From assembly GCA_916613615.1 (NCBI GenBank), contig OU744726.1, positions 64,806,987-64,870,986 of the forward strand: a stretch of DNA of 64,000 nucleotides, in the 5' to 3' direction. Position 1 is the stretch's first letter, and the number at the start of each line of letters is the position of its first letter. This document shows, one piece after another, positions 13,801-25,392 of this stretch. Position numbers and translations under genes: made by a program. Below the pieces are notes generated by a model, which saw only the letters and a program-made list of their open reading frames with translations, searched no databases and was not told where the DNA came from. This DNA comes from Steromphala cineraria. Lineage: Eukaryota; Mollusca; Gastropoda; Trochida; Trochidae.

Positions 13801-16362
13801 GAAAAAAAGCAGTTCAAATTCGGTAAGGTATCTTGACCACACATGATTTCACATTACACAATGACAACTGTTACACTCCATCATGGAGCGAATCTAGCTT
13901 CTGAGCCCAGGGTACAGATTAGTGGAGTTAGCGTAACGTTCGTACCTTGAGACAGGATGGTTACACTTTTGAATTGTTTTGGAATAAAGAAATGCATCGA
14001 AATCGACGTTTATTTTTCAAAAGCGTGTTTTTTGCAATCATGAAATGACAACCAATCATAAATCAAAGAAAGTTGGCTTACGCAGATATTATGTAACTAT
14101 GATTAATCGTATCCGTCACTAGTAGATTAAATCATTTTGCGAATTGCTTGGTAGCGTTTATATGAGAACTAGTATACCTATATCTTAACTTACCCTAGAG
14201 CGCGTATAGCGAGTCTTCTATGAAGCTGCCAAGTTGGTCCATAATCAGTTCCTATAATGTCCTTGCTTCCCTCAGTGAACTTATCAACTGTAATTGAATA
14301 GAACATATTCAAAATGACTGGAAATGTAATTGGTCCAAATGTAAACTACCTATAATGAGAAGCATCATTTGCAAATATTACATAGTATGCCTTTAAACAA
14401 AGACAATTAAAACGTTCATGTGGTTTGTCGTTATCGAAGTACTCATCAGGATTAAAAAATCCATTGTCATGTATGGTACCGTTTCATTCATACATTGTTA
14501 GCTCTGAAGTACCAACAAAATCGTCAAAAATGTAAAGCGGTATATATTTTGTATACGGCCTGTGGCATATGGACAACAAAATACTTGACTTTACTCCTGT
14601 AGATTAATTATTGAGATTATGCTTAATCAAAGGATGAATACCATTTGATAACAATATCAGTTTACGTTTAGCACATTTATTCTTATTGGTACTCACAGGA
14701 ATAGATTTTAGGTCGCCCAGCAAATTCTGTTGATTTCTTCACAAATGCTTCCTGGATGACGTCATAGCTATTCAAGACGATGGACCTCAGAGGTCCTGTT
14801 AACAATTGTCAAAACATGTTATTTAGATTCCAATATCATCTTATTATTACCAATTTTACATTAAGCAACATATTATCAATATCAATAATTTAATATAAAT
14901 ATTAATGATTATTATCATATCTCAACAGAATGCGTTTAACATTTATGCTGATGATGTCATCACAGCTTGAAAAGAAAGCATCTTCAAAGAAAGAATTTAC
15001 ATGTATGTTCATAGTCCAATAACGGTGCATATAATTTAAAAACGTCTTGGTTAAAGGTGAACGTTGGATTTGTCCAAATTGCCTTTGGAATTTAAGTAAT
15101 GAAATCTAAATAAATAATCAAAATCATCTAAAAAAAATAAAATTTATGATCGTAATTGTAACAGCAAACCTAGATAAACTGTCACAATTGGTCCGTACTT
15201 CTCCTCCCACTCTGGCATCTTCTTCATCAGGTTGGACTTCCTAAACGCTGGAACATTAAGAATTTGATTCAACTACAGCATATAGAGGATATTATATGAG
15301 TGTTTCCCGAGCGAGAGCGAGGGATATACTGATATTTATGTGTCGTAAACATAGTATGTCATGGACACGAATATAATATTCTGTTTGTTGCAGTAGTCCC
15401 AAAAATAAAGAAAATACTCAAAACCAAATACCGTAGAGATTGTGACGTCATAGGTGAACCGTGACGTCAAAGTACTGTTTTTAACGTGACGTCACAATGA
15501 AAAGGTGATATTTTGCCCTAGGGTAACATATGAAACGTATTAACCTCGGTATGACTGCCCGCGTAGGTAATACATATCCTTAGTTTTGACTCAAAATTGT
15601 CACACGTTATATATATTATGCTTATAAAAGTTTTGCAGAACGATTTTCTAAAATATATCTATTGTAACACGTTTGTTGTTATTGTGAGGTTTCGTGTTAT
15701 ATTTTTTGGCTTTGAAACGAATAAAAATGCCATACTAGGTGATGTAATGTCAAATAATTCAATTGTTCACCAAAATATTACAAAATGTCATTAATATTTT
15801 TTTTCCATGATTATTAAGGTAATAGCTCTTCATATGCACTGAAGCCTAGACAATTAATGCGTCCGAGTTACATGCAATGGTTACTTTGGAAGGAACATAT
15901 CAACCCGCCCAACTCGTTCTTGTGGTTGCTATAAAAATATAAGTTTCTCTTTTCACGTCCATGTTCGCTTTTGAATCATAGTCATTCTTTATCTTAATAC
16001 TGTCTCAGTCAAAACAAAATGACTTTGAAATAATAAAATACAGCAAATGTCTATTCTTCCCGATCAAAGGTCATCAATCAATAATTTTTTATTTTGTCAT
16101 TCAAAATACTGCATTTAATCAATTCAAATGTTTGCATGCTTTCGGAAAATTGATCAAGTCACTTATCTTTATAAGAGTTTATGGAGTTATTACCAAGAAG
16201 ATTTCCAATAAGTGGCAACGCCCTTGGTCCAGGCGGATATTTATATTTCTTCTTCGTCAGGTTATAGACCACCACGGCTACCGCTAAGCCAATCAGAATC
16301 GCTTGCGTCGTCCGTGACTCCGGGATGAGGGGAGACAACCACTGCAGTACTGTTGTCGCCAT
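7822..16362 (-). CDS. Cytochrome P450 gene 1 (clan 2, CYP1/CYP17-like), ten exons, complete
   Basis: Predicted microsomal monooxygenase that uses O2 and P450 reductase electrons; the substrate is unknown. Coding exons on the minus strand: 16194-16362, 15170-15247, 14697-14795, 14194-14287, 13263-13418, 12632-12840, 11552-11680, 10542-10646, 9197-9331, 7822-8168. All introns are GT-AG, phases join cleanly, and the sum is 1521 nt (506 residues plus stop). Domains in order: N-terminal anchor (AILIGLAVAVVVYNL), hinge YPPGPRALPLIG, C-helix WQLHR, I-helix AGYDTS, K-helix ESMR, RPERF, and heme loop FSVGKRACMA with its cysteine. The last glycine of the usual FxxGxRxCxG is alanine. The start at 16362 gives the normal anchor; an upstream ATG in frame lies beyond a likely acceptor (TTTTCTCAG ending at 16375), so a 5' UTR intron is possible. 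Introns carry a MITE, exon relics and tandem repeats. The subfamily cannot be named by eye. Confidence 0.93.
8699..8963. mobile_element. MITE family A, copy 1 (9-bp target duplication)
   Basis: A 265-bp element with long terminal inverted repeats, beginning CAGTCTTAGTAAACC and ending GGTTTACTTAGACTG. AAACGCACC flanks both sides exactly (8690-8698 and 8964-8972), a 9-bp target site duplication as made by Mutator-like transposases. Related copies lie at 16463-16727 and 26900-27162. There is no coding capacity. It sits at the splice-donor edge of the duplicated exon 9 fragment in gene 1. Confidence 0.9.
8972..9047 (-). pseudogene. Partial duplicate of P450 exon 9 inside gene 1 intron 9
   Basis: The minus strand reads in frame LHESMRRATVAPFAMPHV and continues to a GT donor, closely matching the true exon 9 (9197-9331) but covering only its last 76 of 135 nt. 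No good 3' splice acceptor precedes it, and MITE copy 1 abuts its donor. It still encodes the K-helix ExxR motif. It is most likely an inert by-product of the tandem duplication. Confidence 0.85.
9562..10142. mobile_element. Tc1/mariner-type MITE in intron 8 of P450 gene 1
   Basis: 29-bp inverted repeats (9562-9590 and 10114-10142) read TAAACTCATGTCCAAAAGAA at the outer end and include TA on both sides, the TA target duplication of this superfamily. The end AACT...CCAAAAGAAA resembles that of the complete Tc1-like element at 38856-40714. No transposase frame is present, so it depends on a transposase made elsewhere. A diverged inverted relic is at about 58700-58990. Confidence 0.85.
12985..13043 (-). 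pseudogene. Relic of P450 exon 4 in intron 5 of gene 1
   Basis: The minus strand matches the 5' part of exon 4 (14194-14287) with few changes and reads DKFTKGSKDIIGTYYGPT. It lacks an AG acceptor immediately upstream and lacks the 3' part of the exon and the donor. It lies between exons 5 and 6, which is out of order, so it comes from an internal duplication that was later trimmed. Confidence 0.8.
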
Positions 16363-16462
16363 GCTTGTAGGGTGCTGAGAAAAGATCGCAACGAACAAAA
16401 AACTTAAAACTTAACAAGCAAGGCATTGTGTGCGTAAAAAGAATTCCAGATATGAAAACATT

Positions 16463-16727
16463 CAGTCTAAGCAAACCTAACCTCAATAGTGTCCGTTTCA
16501 CTCATATACTGAGTCTAGCAAGGCCTAGTAGAGGGTCGCGTTAGCCGACCTTTCTGCGACCTATGACCTTCCAACGTTATACGTTCGAAGGCAGACTATT
16601 GTGGCTTCGTAAAATGACTTCTGATTGGTCAATTCGATACGTTGGCTGACGCGCCTCTCTACTAGGCCTTTCTAGACTCAGTATAGGAGTGAATCGGATA
16701 ATATTGAGGCTAGGTTTACTTAGAGTG
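16463..16727. mobile_element. MITE family A, copy 2
   Basis: A 265-bp inverted-repeat element flanked by a perfect 9-bp duplication, GAAAACATT (16454-16462 and 16728-16736). It starts CAGTCTAAGCAAACC. It lies about 100 bp upstream of the start codon of P450 gene 1, so it is within the likely promoter or 5' UTR region. Confidence 0.9.
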
Positions 16728-16736
16728 GAAAACATT

Positions 16737-18344
16737 GAACTTATTTTGATTTTCAGGATATTTCAAGAACGCATATTTCACGATACAAACATTAATGAGA
16801 TCTAACAATTTACCGAATAAACATACAAAAGTTGACTTCTCATAATAGTCACTTACAGGTGCAATGCAACATGAAAGTTTTATTTCAAACGATTGATTTA
16901 AATACGTTTACGCAATCAAACTTCCCTATATGTGAAACTCATTGTTAGTAACTTTCCCATGCATGATTCAGCGAGTTCAAATATGATCAAATATAAGCTT
17001 AAGTTACCTCCATTCTGCATTCATCCATTGTTACTCATATTTGTAAAGCGCAAATATCAAGCTAAGGGTCATAATCTAGGTCGAACCTTTTGCCGACACA
17101 TGGCCAGATCCGCTGACACCATAAACAGTACAACAACAACCTACCTAAATTACAACTCTCACCACACTGCAATCTCCGTCGCAGACTGCGAACACCCTTC
17201 CGATTGTAATGTCAAAGTGTGCTCGGCGATGAATCTCGCAGGAATGCTGGCAACACAAATGCATCCTAAAAGTTTGTTCATCACCTGTTGTAAATGTAAG
17301 AAATTTAGATTCAGATTTTATTTGGATGCCAAACAAGTGACTTTTTTACTCTTGCCTCTTCTAAAGAATTGCTTTTTTCGCTGTATAAGAAGATGAACAA
17401 ACGTTTTAGATGCAGCTGTGCGAGTCCCCATGTACTAGTAATGGTACGGTTGAACGAATAGTCTACAATTGTTGACCCCGCTCGCTTCATACTGCTTCAT
17501 AGGCATTTACAGATGGTAAACAATGGGGACAAAACTGGAAGGCGCTATTGTCTTGTATCAAAGAATACAAATGTTTAACTTTTTTATAAAAGAGATATTG
17601 CGATTATGTTGTCGTGTATTATTTAGTAAATGTAAATAACTGGAGCCACTATCTTCTGGCTGAGTTTGAGTAATAACAAACCGTTTTTGTTTTGTATTCT
17701 AGCAGGACCTGCTATAAGGAGATGACTTTTCGATAATGCCTTACAACCACAAAACACTGCTTGATATCCTCGTAATGCGTTCTTTTACTTATAGCTCGAA
17801 CATAATTTTGTTTGCATCTACAGATACAAGGTCCATAAAACTCGGATTTGTCTGTTTAAACGCTGGTATAAAGGTGAAAGTTTAACCAAGTACAGTCTTC
17901 ACAGTTAAAAGCGTTGATAAAAACAAAAGTTAACACAAAGTTTTCTCCTACTTGTTTCGTTCAACGCTCTCAGTTGGAGCCTATATTTATTCTAACTTAC
18001 ATATAAATACGCTGGATATTTTACCACAAAATTGTTCTTAAAACATGCTGAATCATAACCCTAATGTGTTTCAGCGAATGCCAACATCTATCTTGAAATG
18101 ATACTTACCTACAACTTTTGTTGATATACTCACATAGATGTAAACAGAAAGGTTCTGAGAGAGGCGAGCTTGTGTGGCTCATCTTCAAGGGTGAGTGGAC
18201 ACTAGCAATAACTGGTCTATGTGTGTAAAAAAATACCGTGACACGAAAAGGTGATATGGGTCATGTGAAACAGCAACGTCAGGTAGATTTCTAACAATGT
18301 GGAAACATATACAGAGTCGTTGTAAATACGTTTTTTAACTCATC
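16737..18344. other. Intergenic between P450 gene 1 and the inverted pseudogene
   Basis: I recognise no gene. The longest open frame (16932-17396, plus, 154 codons) has cysteine- and histidine-rich stretches but no known motif and no splice context. The minus strand has a strong donor-like AG|GTAAGTAT at about 18109, a possible end of a 5' UTR exon for gene 1. That is speculative. Confidence 0.4.
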
Positions 18345-18845
18345 CGTTGAAGATATCGCTGTTGAATAAATATACAAAGTTATGACACCCTGTTTAATAT
18401 GTCGCTTCGTCGTTCACCAATATCGCTTTATCGCGTTTATATTAAGGCGAAAGAGCGATGACCCGTCTCGGCCATCATAGTTTAATAACATCGCGCGCTG
18501 ACCGAACAACGTGACGTCAGAATGTAAGAGGGCCGGTTGCGATGGTCATGTCGGCGAGTTTCTTATATTTCTGACGATGTAGGCCATCTTCCTACGCAGA
18601 GCATAAAAGGCCAGTTTCCAAACTGTCATTTTATGCCTTGCTGCATAGCCTTGAGTTTTCTGTGCTTGCTCTCTAGTCTGTATGGGCACTATAGCAGCAC
18701 AGAAAAGTAGAGTCACTGCAGCAAGGCATAAAATGACAGTTTGGAAACTGGCCTTTTAGGCTCTGCGTAGGAAGATGGATGTAGGTAGGCCAATAATAAA
18801 TAAAATACTAAACTCGGTCCTGTTAAATAACTTCTACGAACCTCT
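18345..18845 (+). repeat. Block shared with the upstream region of P450 gene 2 (33190-33540)
   Basis: On the plus strand this block contains, in order, GTTGAAGATATCGCTG, GCGCGCTGACCGAA, TGACGTCA (18512-18519), GGTCATGTCGGCG and AATAAATAAAATACTAAACT. The same motifs occur in the same order on the minus strand at 33310-33530, 5' of gene 2. The block here is interrupted by the MITE at 18584-18777. It is either the old promoter region of the P450 pseudogene that follows, or a dispersed repeat. The relative orientation to P450 exons is the same at both places, which favours the first view. Confidence 0.7.
18584..18777. mobile_element. hAT-like MITE with 8-bp target duplication
   Basis: A 194-bp palindromic element starting CCATCTTCCTACGCAGAG and ending with its complement. 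Arms are about 60 bp. GATGTAGG flanks both sides exactly (18576-18583 and 18778-18785), the 8-bp duplication typical of hAT-type insertion. It has no coding capacity. Confidence 0.88.
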
Positions 18846-19204
18846 GATTGGTTGAAATAATATGGTCATTGTCTCGCTTGGTTTCAGATCTATCATGAAA
18901 GAAAGGCACTTCTTTTCAAAATCAGCAATATTCTTGACATGGTATTCCAGGTAATGAGGAAAGAAAAGGGACTTTCGACATTCAAATCTATACAGAGTTA
19001 ATATTCTTTAATCTTCTATGTAAAATATGCTTTTCCGAAATGTAGGCATAAATTAACAAGTACATTAAATGTTCATCAAGGCGATCAATTTTAACTTGGA
19101 GAGTGGTGTTAATAATACAAGTCATTTGATGATTGAAGTCATAACTAGAAATCCCAATTTTGCATTTTCACCCTTTGTTGAATAAGGTAAACGAAAAAGA
19201 GTTT

Positions 19205-20060
19205 GGTCTAAGATCAATCAATATTTATTCATGAATGAAGGCCACGGGCCCATAAACATACACACATATACATGTTACATAATATACAATGGACATATAT
19301 TGAATACATTTATTTTAACAAATTATGTCTTTTATTTAAGGCAATATATATAAACTTAGATTTAGCAAAACTTTCTTTGAGGAGGAATTCAACAATTCTT
19401 TAAAAATATAATTACTTGGCGTTTGATTAGAGATATGAGGAAGATAATGAAGTCTTTCTGCAGAATAAAATTGACACACTAGGAGAAAATGAAATTCGTC
19501 TTCAATGCCGGATTTACAAACCGGGCATGAACGTAGAGATATATCGATGTTTAGCCATCTTCCTTCATTTATTTTTAATCTTAATAAACCAGCTCTAAAT
19601 TTAATAAGAATATTTCTATGTTTAACATCATGTATAATGCTTAAATACTTTTCAGGTTCTAACAAACTCTTATATTCTTGATACAATCTGTAACGTGAAC
19701 TGTTATCAAGAGAGCAATGCCAAGATTGATAAATCATATTTATACAAACATTTTTCAATAATACATTGCGGATACATGAAGCGTAATTATCTTGTCCAAA
19801 ATTATCTAAAAATAACAACATTTCCTACGATTTTTTGGGTATTCTGCCTGAGTGCATTTCAGTTAGTTTCAACCAATACTTTATAGTTCTACATAAGGCA
19901 TTTATATACAACGGGAATCGTCCACATTCTCCATATACAATAACATTAGGTGTCTGCATGCCTACGTTTAAAGATCTACTTTGATTGTTATATAAAATCT
20001 AAATTTACATTACTAAAATCGTTTTGATAAACATGCTTATGTTATATTTTATGTATTATA
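19205..20060 (-). mobile_element. 3' end of a non-LTR retrotransposon (LINE), dead
   Basis: The minus strand encodes the C-terminal part of an ORF2-type protein from about 19980 down to a stop at 19336. It includes GECGRFPLYINALCRTIKYW, then GLLRLKINEGRWLNIDI and the zinc-knuckle-like CPVCKSGIEDEFHFLLVC. There is at least one in-frame stop (TAG near 19825). The 3' tail ends near 19205 with AATAAATATTGATTGA on the minus strand. The 5' part of the element is missing, as is usual for LINE copies. It lies in the intron between exons 5 and 6 of the P450 pseudogene, in the opposite orientation. Confidence 0.85.
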
Positions 20061-20276
20061 TTGATCTCGAATCTACAAATAATTGTCAGTTTAATTTTAC
20101 ATATTAATTCTTACTTGTGCTATTTACTGTTAGGTTTGGAAAAGATGACTAAGATTTCAAACAAATATGTGACCTCTTCAAGAAGTCTCTCTTCAAGAGT
20201 TTGGCACCGGATTTTTAGAAGACATAATTATTCCTTTACGTCTTTGGCCGACTGCGAGATTCAGAAGGATTGAATA

Positions 20277-20763
20277 AACTCACAGGCAAAAGAAAGGTTT
20301 CACTTAGCTGGTTTCGATTTTACAACGATTTGAAATATATATGACGAATTTGATTATGGAATCATCAACATTAATCATATCTACAATATTTCATATGAAT
20401 TGATCGTTGATTGATTCATTTTTTGTTAAGATATCTTTGTTTAAAGAAGACCGGGGTAAAAAATTAAATTTACACCAACATGACCCCTACCATGTTAAAA
20501 AGGATGTAAATGAGTGGAAAACAAGGTTTGTTTTGTGATTTTTTAGTAAAATATAGCTTATATATCGATGGCCATTTGTTGTTTATTAAAATTAATTTTC
20601 CAAAAAAAAAATCAAACACGTTTAGAAGTATTCTTTGATTGATAACTAAAGGCTTGCACTGTTCCGTTTAGCGTACGACGTCTAAAAATGAAAATATTTG
20701 TAATTGAAAATTATGTATATGATGAAATCAACTAAGGTGAAACCTTTCTTTTGCTCGTGAGTT
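20277..20763. mobile_element. Tc1/mariner-type MITE splitting the P450 pseudogene exon 6
   Basis: A 487-bp element with inverted ends (AACTCACAGGCAAAAGAAAG on the left, its near complement on the right) and TA at each border (20275-20276 and 20764-20765). Its termini follow the same AACT...CAAAAGAAA pattern as the Tc1-like element at 38856 and the MITE at 9562. The flanking sequence is continuous P450 exon 6. Confidence 0.9.
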
Positions 20764-20831
20764 TAGATATCCAAAGAGTTCCTTAATACTTCTATATCAG
20801 CTAAACCCACCTAGGGAGACCTTTCATCAAG

Positions 20832-23800
20832 GTAGTGGGTATGTCCAGTTTATGTTTTTTTATAACGGCAACAATGGACAAGTGGACAAAGAATTATTCA
20901 TAAAAAACTATATACAATGTTTAAAAGGCAATAACTTGTGAAACAGAAATATCCAAATAACTACAAGATGAAGCATCTTGGTCTTCATGGATTAGGTTAT
21001 AAAGTAACCATTCATAAACAAGAAATGATCTCAAAATCGTGAAGGTGAATAAGGCTTTAACGCATTATACCATCTTCTTACAAATACAATCTACATTCTA
21101 TTACTTCACAGTTACCGTCATCTATCCTTTTTAGTTACCGTCATCATGCTCATTTATGATTTTCCAGTTACCGTCATCATGCCCGATTTTTCAAACTTAA
21201 ATATCTGCATTAATATGTATTTACTAAAGGTAATATTCTTAGAATTTCGTCTCCACGTCACCCTGCATCTATTGCATGTATAACAAAGTCTTTGAACAAC
21301 TAGAATATCGCGTGGAAAGTTCTGAAACGTATTACCTGCCGGCATGTTGGGATGATCGTAACTATAGTTACGGTCATCGGTTTACGCACAGTGATTCTGA
21401 TAGGCCTTGTTCTGCAACATTGTATTTTGCTTTACAATTGTCCAAATAACCAAACACCGTCTCCCAGAATGTACAAGCGTTTACTAGAAATGTAAAGGCA
21501 TCGATGAAGAACAATATGAAGTATCTGATTCTATTGATGTACAGCTTGGTGTTACACAAGGCTAAGTTTTCAGTCCATTTGTTTACTTTTCATTTCTATT
21601 AAACAACGATGGCCATTTATACTTAGATGTATTCCAAATGTTTATTTTATTGTTTGTATAGGTTTCATGAAACAAACAATTAGAACAGCATTGTGAACGC
21701 TCAAAACTATATGCATGCAAACATGACATGCAAAATTTTAATCTGATAGAATCAACAGGCTGGTATGAGTACATTAGAGTTTATTGGTAGGAAAATACGA
21801 AGAGTTCATTAAAAATATGTGAGTTTGTAGGTAGATTGAGAAATATCAATTTATATACATATCACGATGAACAAAATCTCGTTCCGTATTTTTAAATTTT
21901 TTTTTTTCAAAGAATATTAACATTTGTCTTTGAAAGTTTCGACAGCAATATTTGACAGTAAAATAGCTCCGATATTATTATACCGTAATATACTCATTTT
22001 GAGAAAATCCAATGTTTCCTTTTCAAACGTTTCCTGTGTGCTAAATAAACAATGCCATAATTTAAAAAACTTATCTATGTGTTAAATATTTCAGCAGATG
22101 TTAATAACATTTTGTGCAGAATATTACATATGGACGAGTACAGCAGTTGCATATGGTTAGCACACGTATGTCTGCTCTTGTATATTACCAATCTAAATAA
22201 ATTTAGATCAACAGATTTTTAATTTTGTCATCCTGTTGATCTAAATTTATTTAGATTGGTATATTACTGGCTTTGCATAGGTATGGGTTGCACAAAAATG
22301 TGGAAATATCGATGTTTTTGTAAATGAGTTATTGAAAAAAAAAATCGAAATTCGGGATTGTTTTTTTAAAGAAGACATCATTATCTTTTCTCAGGTAATA
22401 TGTGAAATTAGATCTGTCCTGAAACCTCAGAAATGCATTTTAGAACTTAATAATGATAAAGATGTTATAAGAACTCTACATTAATTTCGCTGTCTACGTC
22501 AAAAGTCATACATTTATTGTTGATATACAAATAAATAAACTATCATGTGACATATACATTTTCAACAGGGTGAACTTCATTTTGTTTTTGTGTGTCCCTT
22601 ATTCTGTACATTTTGTCATCCTGTCCATTAACATCTATTATTTGTACTATATTTTTACCTTTGGCCATGAGACCTTCCATACTGATTAAACTCCGTTCTC
22701 TTTTTCTCTCTCTTCTTAAAAAAATAAGAAAGTATAACACGACAAAATAGATTAGAATAAAATAATTGTTTATTACCAGTGCCTTATTAACAAGTATGTA
22801 ACAATAAGTCATTTTATATTTCCAAATACTGTACGATAAGTCTATGTGAATGACATGTATCGAATGAAGTATCAAAAAGTGTGAAAACAGCAATTCTTAA
22901 CAGCGGACTATTTTGAAATCGATGTTGTCGAAATCACAAGCTGGTGCGAAATTATTCTTAAATTAATTTTTGCATAATAATTTATATGTAAGATTTTTCA
23001 TAGCGTTAAAAACTTAACTATTTTACCAAATCAATAAGTGCTCAATAAACGAATCATTGCAAGAAGAAAAGCACAATGACTATATCTATTTGGGAATGAC
23101 AAAGGAGCTACTGCCAGGCATATTCTTGTCTTTTATGTAAGTAATGTAATTATGTTCCTTTTACAAATAGCTCTAAAGGAATGGTTGAAAAATGGTGACC
23201 AGTTCACAACTGATGGTATTCCCTGGGAACGCTTACACAGTCTACAAATGATGAAAGTAATGGTATGAATTTACAACTTTATTCAGTGCTGGCGACGTTT
23301 TCAAATATTTACCAGTATATATATATGTATATATATAACAAGGTTGAAGTACAGGGCATGAATAAGCAATGATAGAAGCAAGGTTGGTAGTGTACATGGG
23401 AATAAAGAACTTAAGCAAAGCAAATGATTGGTCATACAAAAGAAAGGGCTTATACAGTAAACAAAGTGCTGTGCAGAGCATGATTGTTTTAGAGAATACT
23501 TTTTTGCAGACCTTCCCAGTCCGTCCAACCAACCAACCATCATCATTCACTAACTCAACTTCCAGCTATAGAATGCCCATCAAAGACATTTTGTTCACCA
23601 GTTATTTATTGAAAACTAATAAATCGCGCTGGGAAAAAAACAACTTGCCATTTCACAGTGACATTTGGTACAGCTCCATTACCTTTAAGTTAGAAACAGT
23701 ATACATGTACATATAACAATATACATGTACATCATAATGAAGTACAATAAATCATAATGGGGGTCAAATTTCCCTCATCTTCCAATATCCATCTAAGGTT

Positions 23801-23998
23801 TTTATTTTCAAGATTTTCATTTTCATTATTTCTATGCTTCAAAAGAAGAATTTATTGTTTTATGATATTAAAATCTATTAAATTATTTCTATATTGAAAA
23901 ACTGATTACGTTCATACATGCACTAAAACTAAATACAAATTAAAGAATTATACATGATTATGGAGGTTATATAGGGTACAGACTATTTTATCGAAGTT
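20832..23998. other. Intergenic, no gene seen
   Basis: AT-rich, with open frames up to about 116 codons that overlap one another on both strands and resemble nothing I know. It contains AGTTACCGTCATC three times between 21110 and 21182 and a near-perfect hairpin at 22181-22266, listed separately. I found no P450 exons 7-10 continuing the pseudogene. Confidence 0.5.
22181..22266. repeat. Near-perfect hairpin, about 30-bp arms
   Basis: The left arm around ACCAATCTAAATAAATTTAG and the matching right arm (22233-22266) pair almost without mismatch across an 18-bp loop rich in T. Confidence 0.85.
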
Positions 23999-24361
23999 TT
24001 AAAGAGGCAGAAGCACATTTTTTTAAATTTTAGATTTTAAAATTTTAATTGATAATTGTATGTTTATGCTAGATGTATTATTTTGATAGAATCATAAATC
24101 TCATTACATAAGCCAATCGTCCATAGTCAGAGGACAAAGCATGAAGATTCAAATAAAATCAATTGGCGGCCATTTTGTGTGAATACCTTTAATTCATTTT
24201 GTGTAAGAAAAGGGAATCGCATGGTTAAACTTTACATTATATATCTGAATAATTACTGCTCCATTAAGTTTAAATACAGTGTCTTCAAATTGGAACCATT
24301 AATTTTCATTTTCCTGACATCACCTTATATCCCCCCTAAAAACGTGCTACTGCCCCTTTAA
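23999..24361. mobile_element. MITE family B, copy 1
   Basis: A 363-bp element. The left end TTAAAGAGGCAGAAGCAC is diverged; the right end ACGTGCTACTGCCCCTTTAA is intact. The inside shares CATGGTTAAACTTTACATTA-like and GGCGGCCATTTTGTGTGAA-like segments with the copies at 30526 and 45395. Confidence 0.8.
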
Positions 24362-25392
24362 GCTACATAAACTCTACTTTTGGAAATATTAATATTCTAC
24401 TTGAGTATGAGAAAATATATACATATTAGTGGAAATTATTTCAGACAATCATCCAAATCATTCCGTATATGCTGTTAGTTTGTGGATGTATTTGCTATGT
24501 GACTTTTTGTAATGTTTGCTAATGTTGTCGATGTAGGTTCTGTTCTTCGGATTGATAATCCGGGTGCGTGCAGGAGTTATGGCCCTTAAAGGCATCACTC
24601 GAACGGCTTTCGTCCGCCATTTTGAAAGGTTGGCATTGCGAGAAAACAAATGATCTGTAATATGCTTATTCATTAACAAAATTAAGTAATAACTACTTGA
24701 TTGATAGAAGAGGAGCATATTTACAAATAATTCATAATTCAGTTGCGACAGCATTTTGTCGTAGCTTCGATGATTGGCTTCATTTCAGATGTTCTTTATT
24801 TTGTGAGCGATACACTTTATTTTTTGTCAAATTGTCAAATCTTTAACAACTAAAATGCTTATCTCACAAACATATATGACATTAAGTGTGAAATTATCAT
24901 GTAAAAATCATATACAATTGTAAACAGGAGAGTCCTCCTGTATTTCGGTTCCACAAAAAAAACCCGCTCGAATGGTCCCTTTAATCTTGGTTAATCTCTC
25001 GTTGTCTTGATTGTCTTGAAACCATTGATTGTGACTTTTCTGTCTCCATACTTTTGTGTTTTTGGAATGAAATGATCGAAGCATATCCGTTGTTTTTCCT
25101 TTGTTCAAGATAAGGTTTTCAACGTAAGTCTTTGTGAAGTGCCATTGTCATTAGAGGGAAACAATTAAATTCTTACTGAAATTCTATCTCATACTCATCT
25201 GACTTAACAGATTTTTTGTTTAATTTTTCAACAATTTCAAAGCATAAACATATCATATGGCAGTTCATGAAACCTAAGATATATTGGATTTCAAAAAGAT
25301 TTTTGTGACACAAGGACATTCAATAATTACATTCAGGTTTATGAGTGAAAATGATCATAAGTAATTTTCAATCAGACATTTGCAGTTCCATT
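24362..25392. other. Intergenic, 3' of P450 gene 2
   Basis: I recognise no gene. The open frames at 24458-24754 and 24908-25108 (minus) resemble no family I know. A weak ATTAAA-type polyadenylation hexamer (minus strand, about 25220) lies about 170 nt beyond the gene 2 stop codon. Confidence 0.45.

Larger units (their letters stand above)
18898..20831 (+). pseudogene. Inverted cytochrome P450 pseudogene, exons 5 and 6 only
   Basis: The exon 5 relic is 18898-19041, with acceptor TTTCAG before it and donor GAAAT|GTAGG after it. It has 144 nt against 156 in the intact genes and reads ELIFFNLLCKICFSEM near its end. The exon 6 relic is 20134-20276 plus 20766-20831, split by a MITE inserted at a TA. 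Removing the MITE and one TA leaves 143+66 = 209 nt, exactly the exon 6 length of both intact genes. Fragments such as GFLEDIIIPLRLWP are still readable, but stops (GATGACTAA) and compensating frameshifts disable it. I find no exons 1-4 or 7-10. A LINE fragment sits in the intron. The strand is opposite to both intact genes. Confidence 0.9.

Noticed and set aside
16932..17396. 154-codon open frame (plus)
   Set aside because: No known motif, no splice context, overlapped by an antisense frame. Too weak to call a gene.
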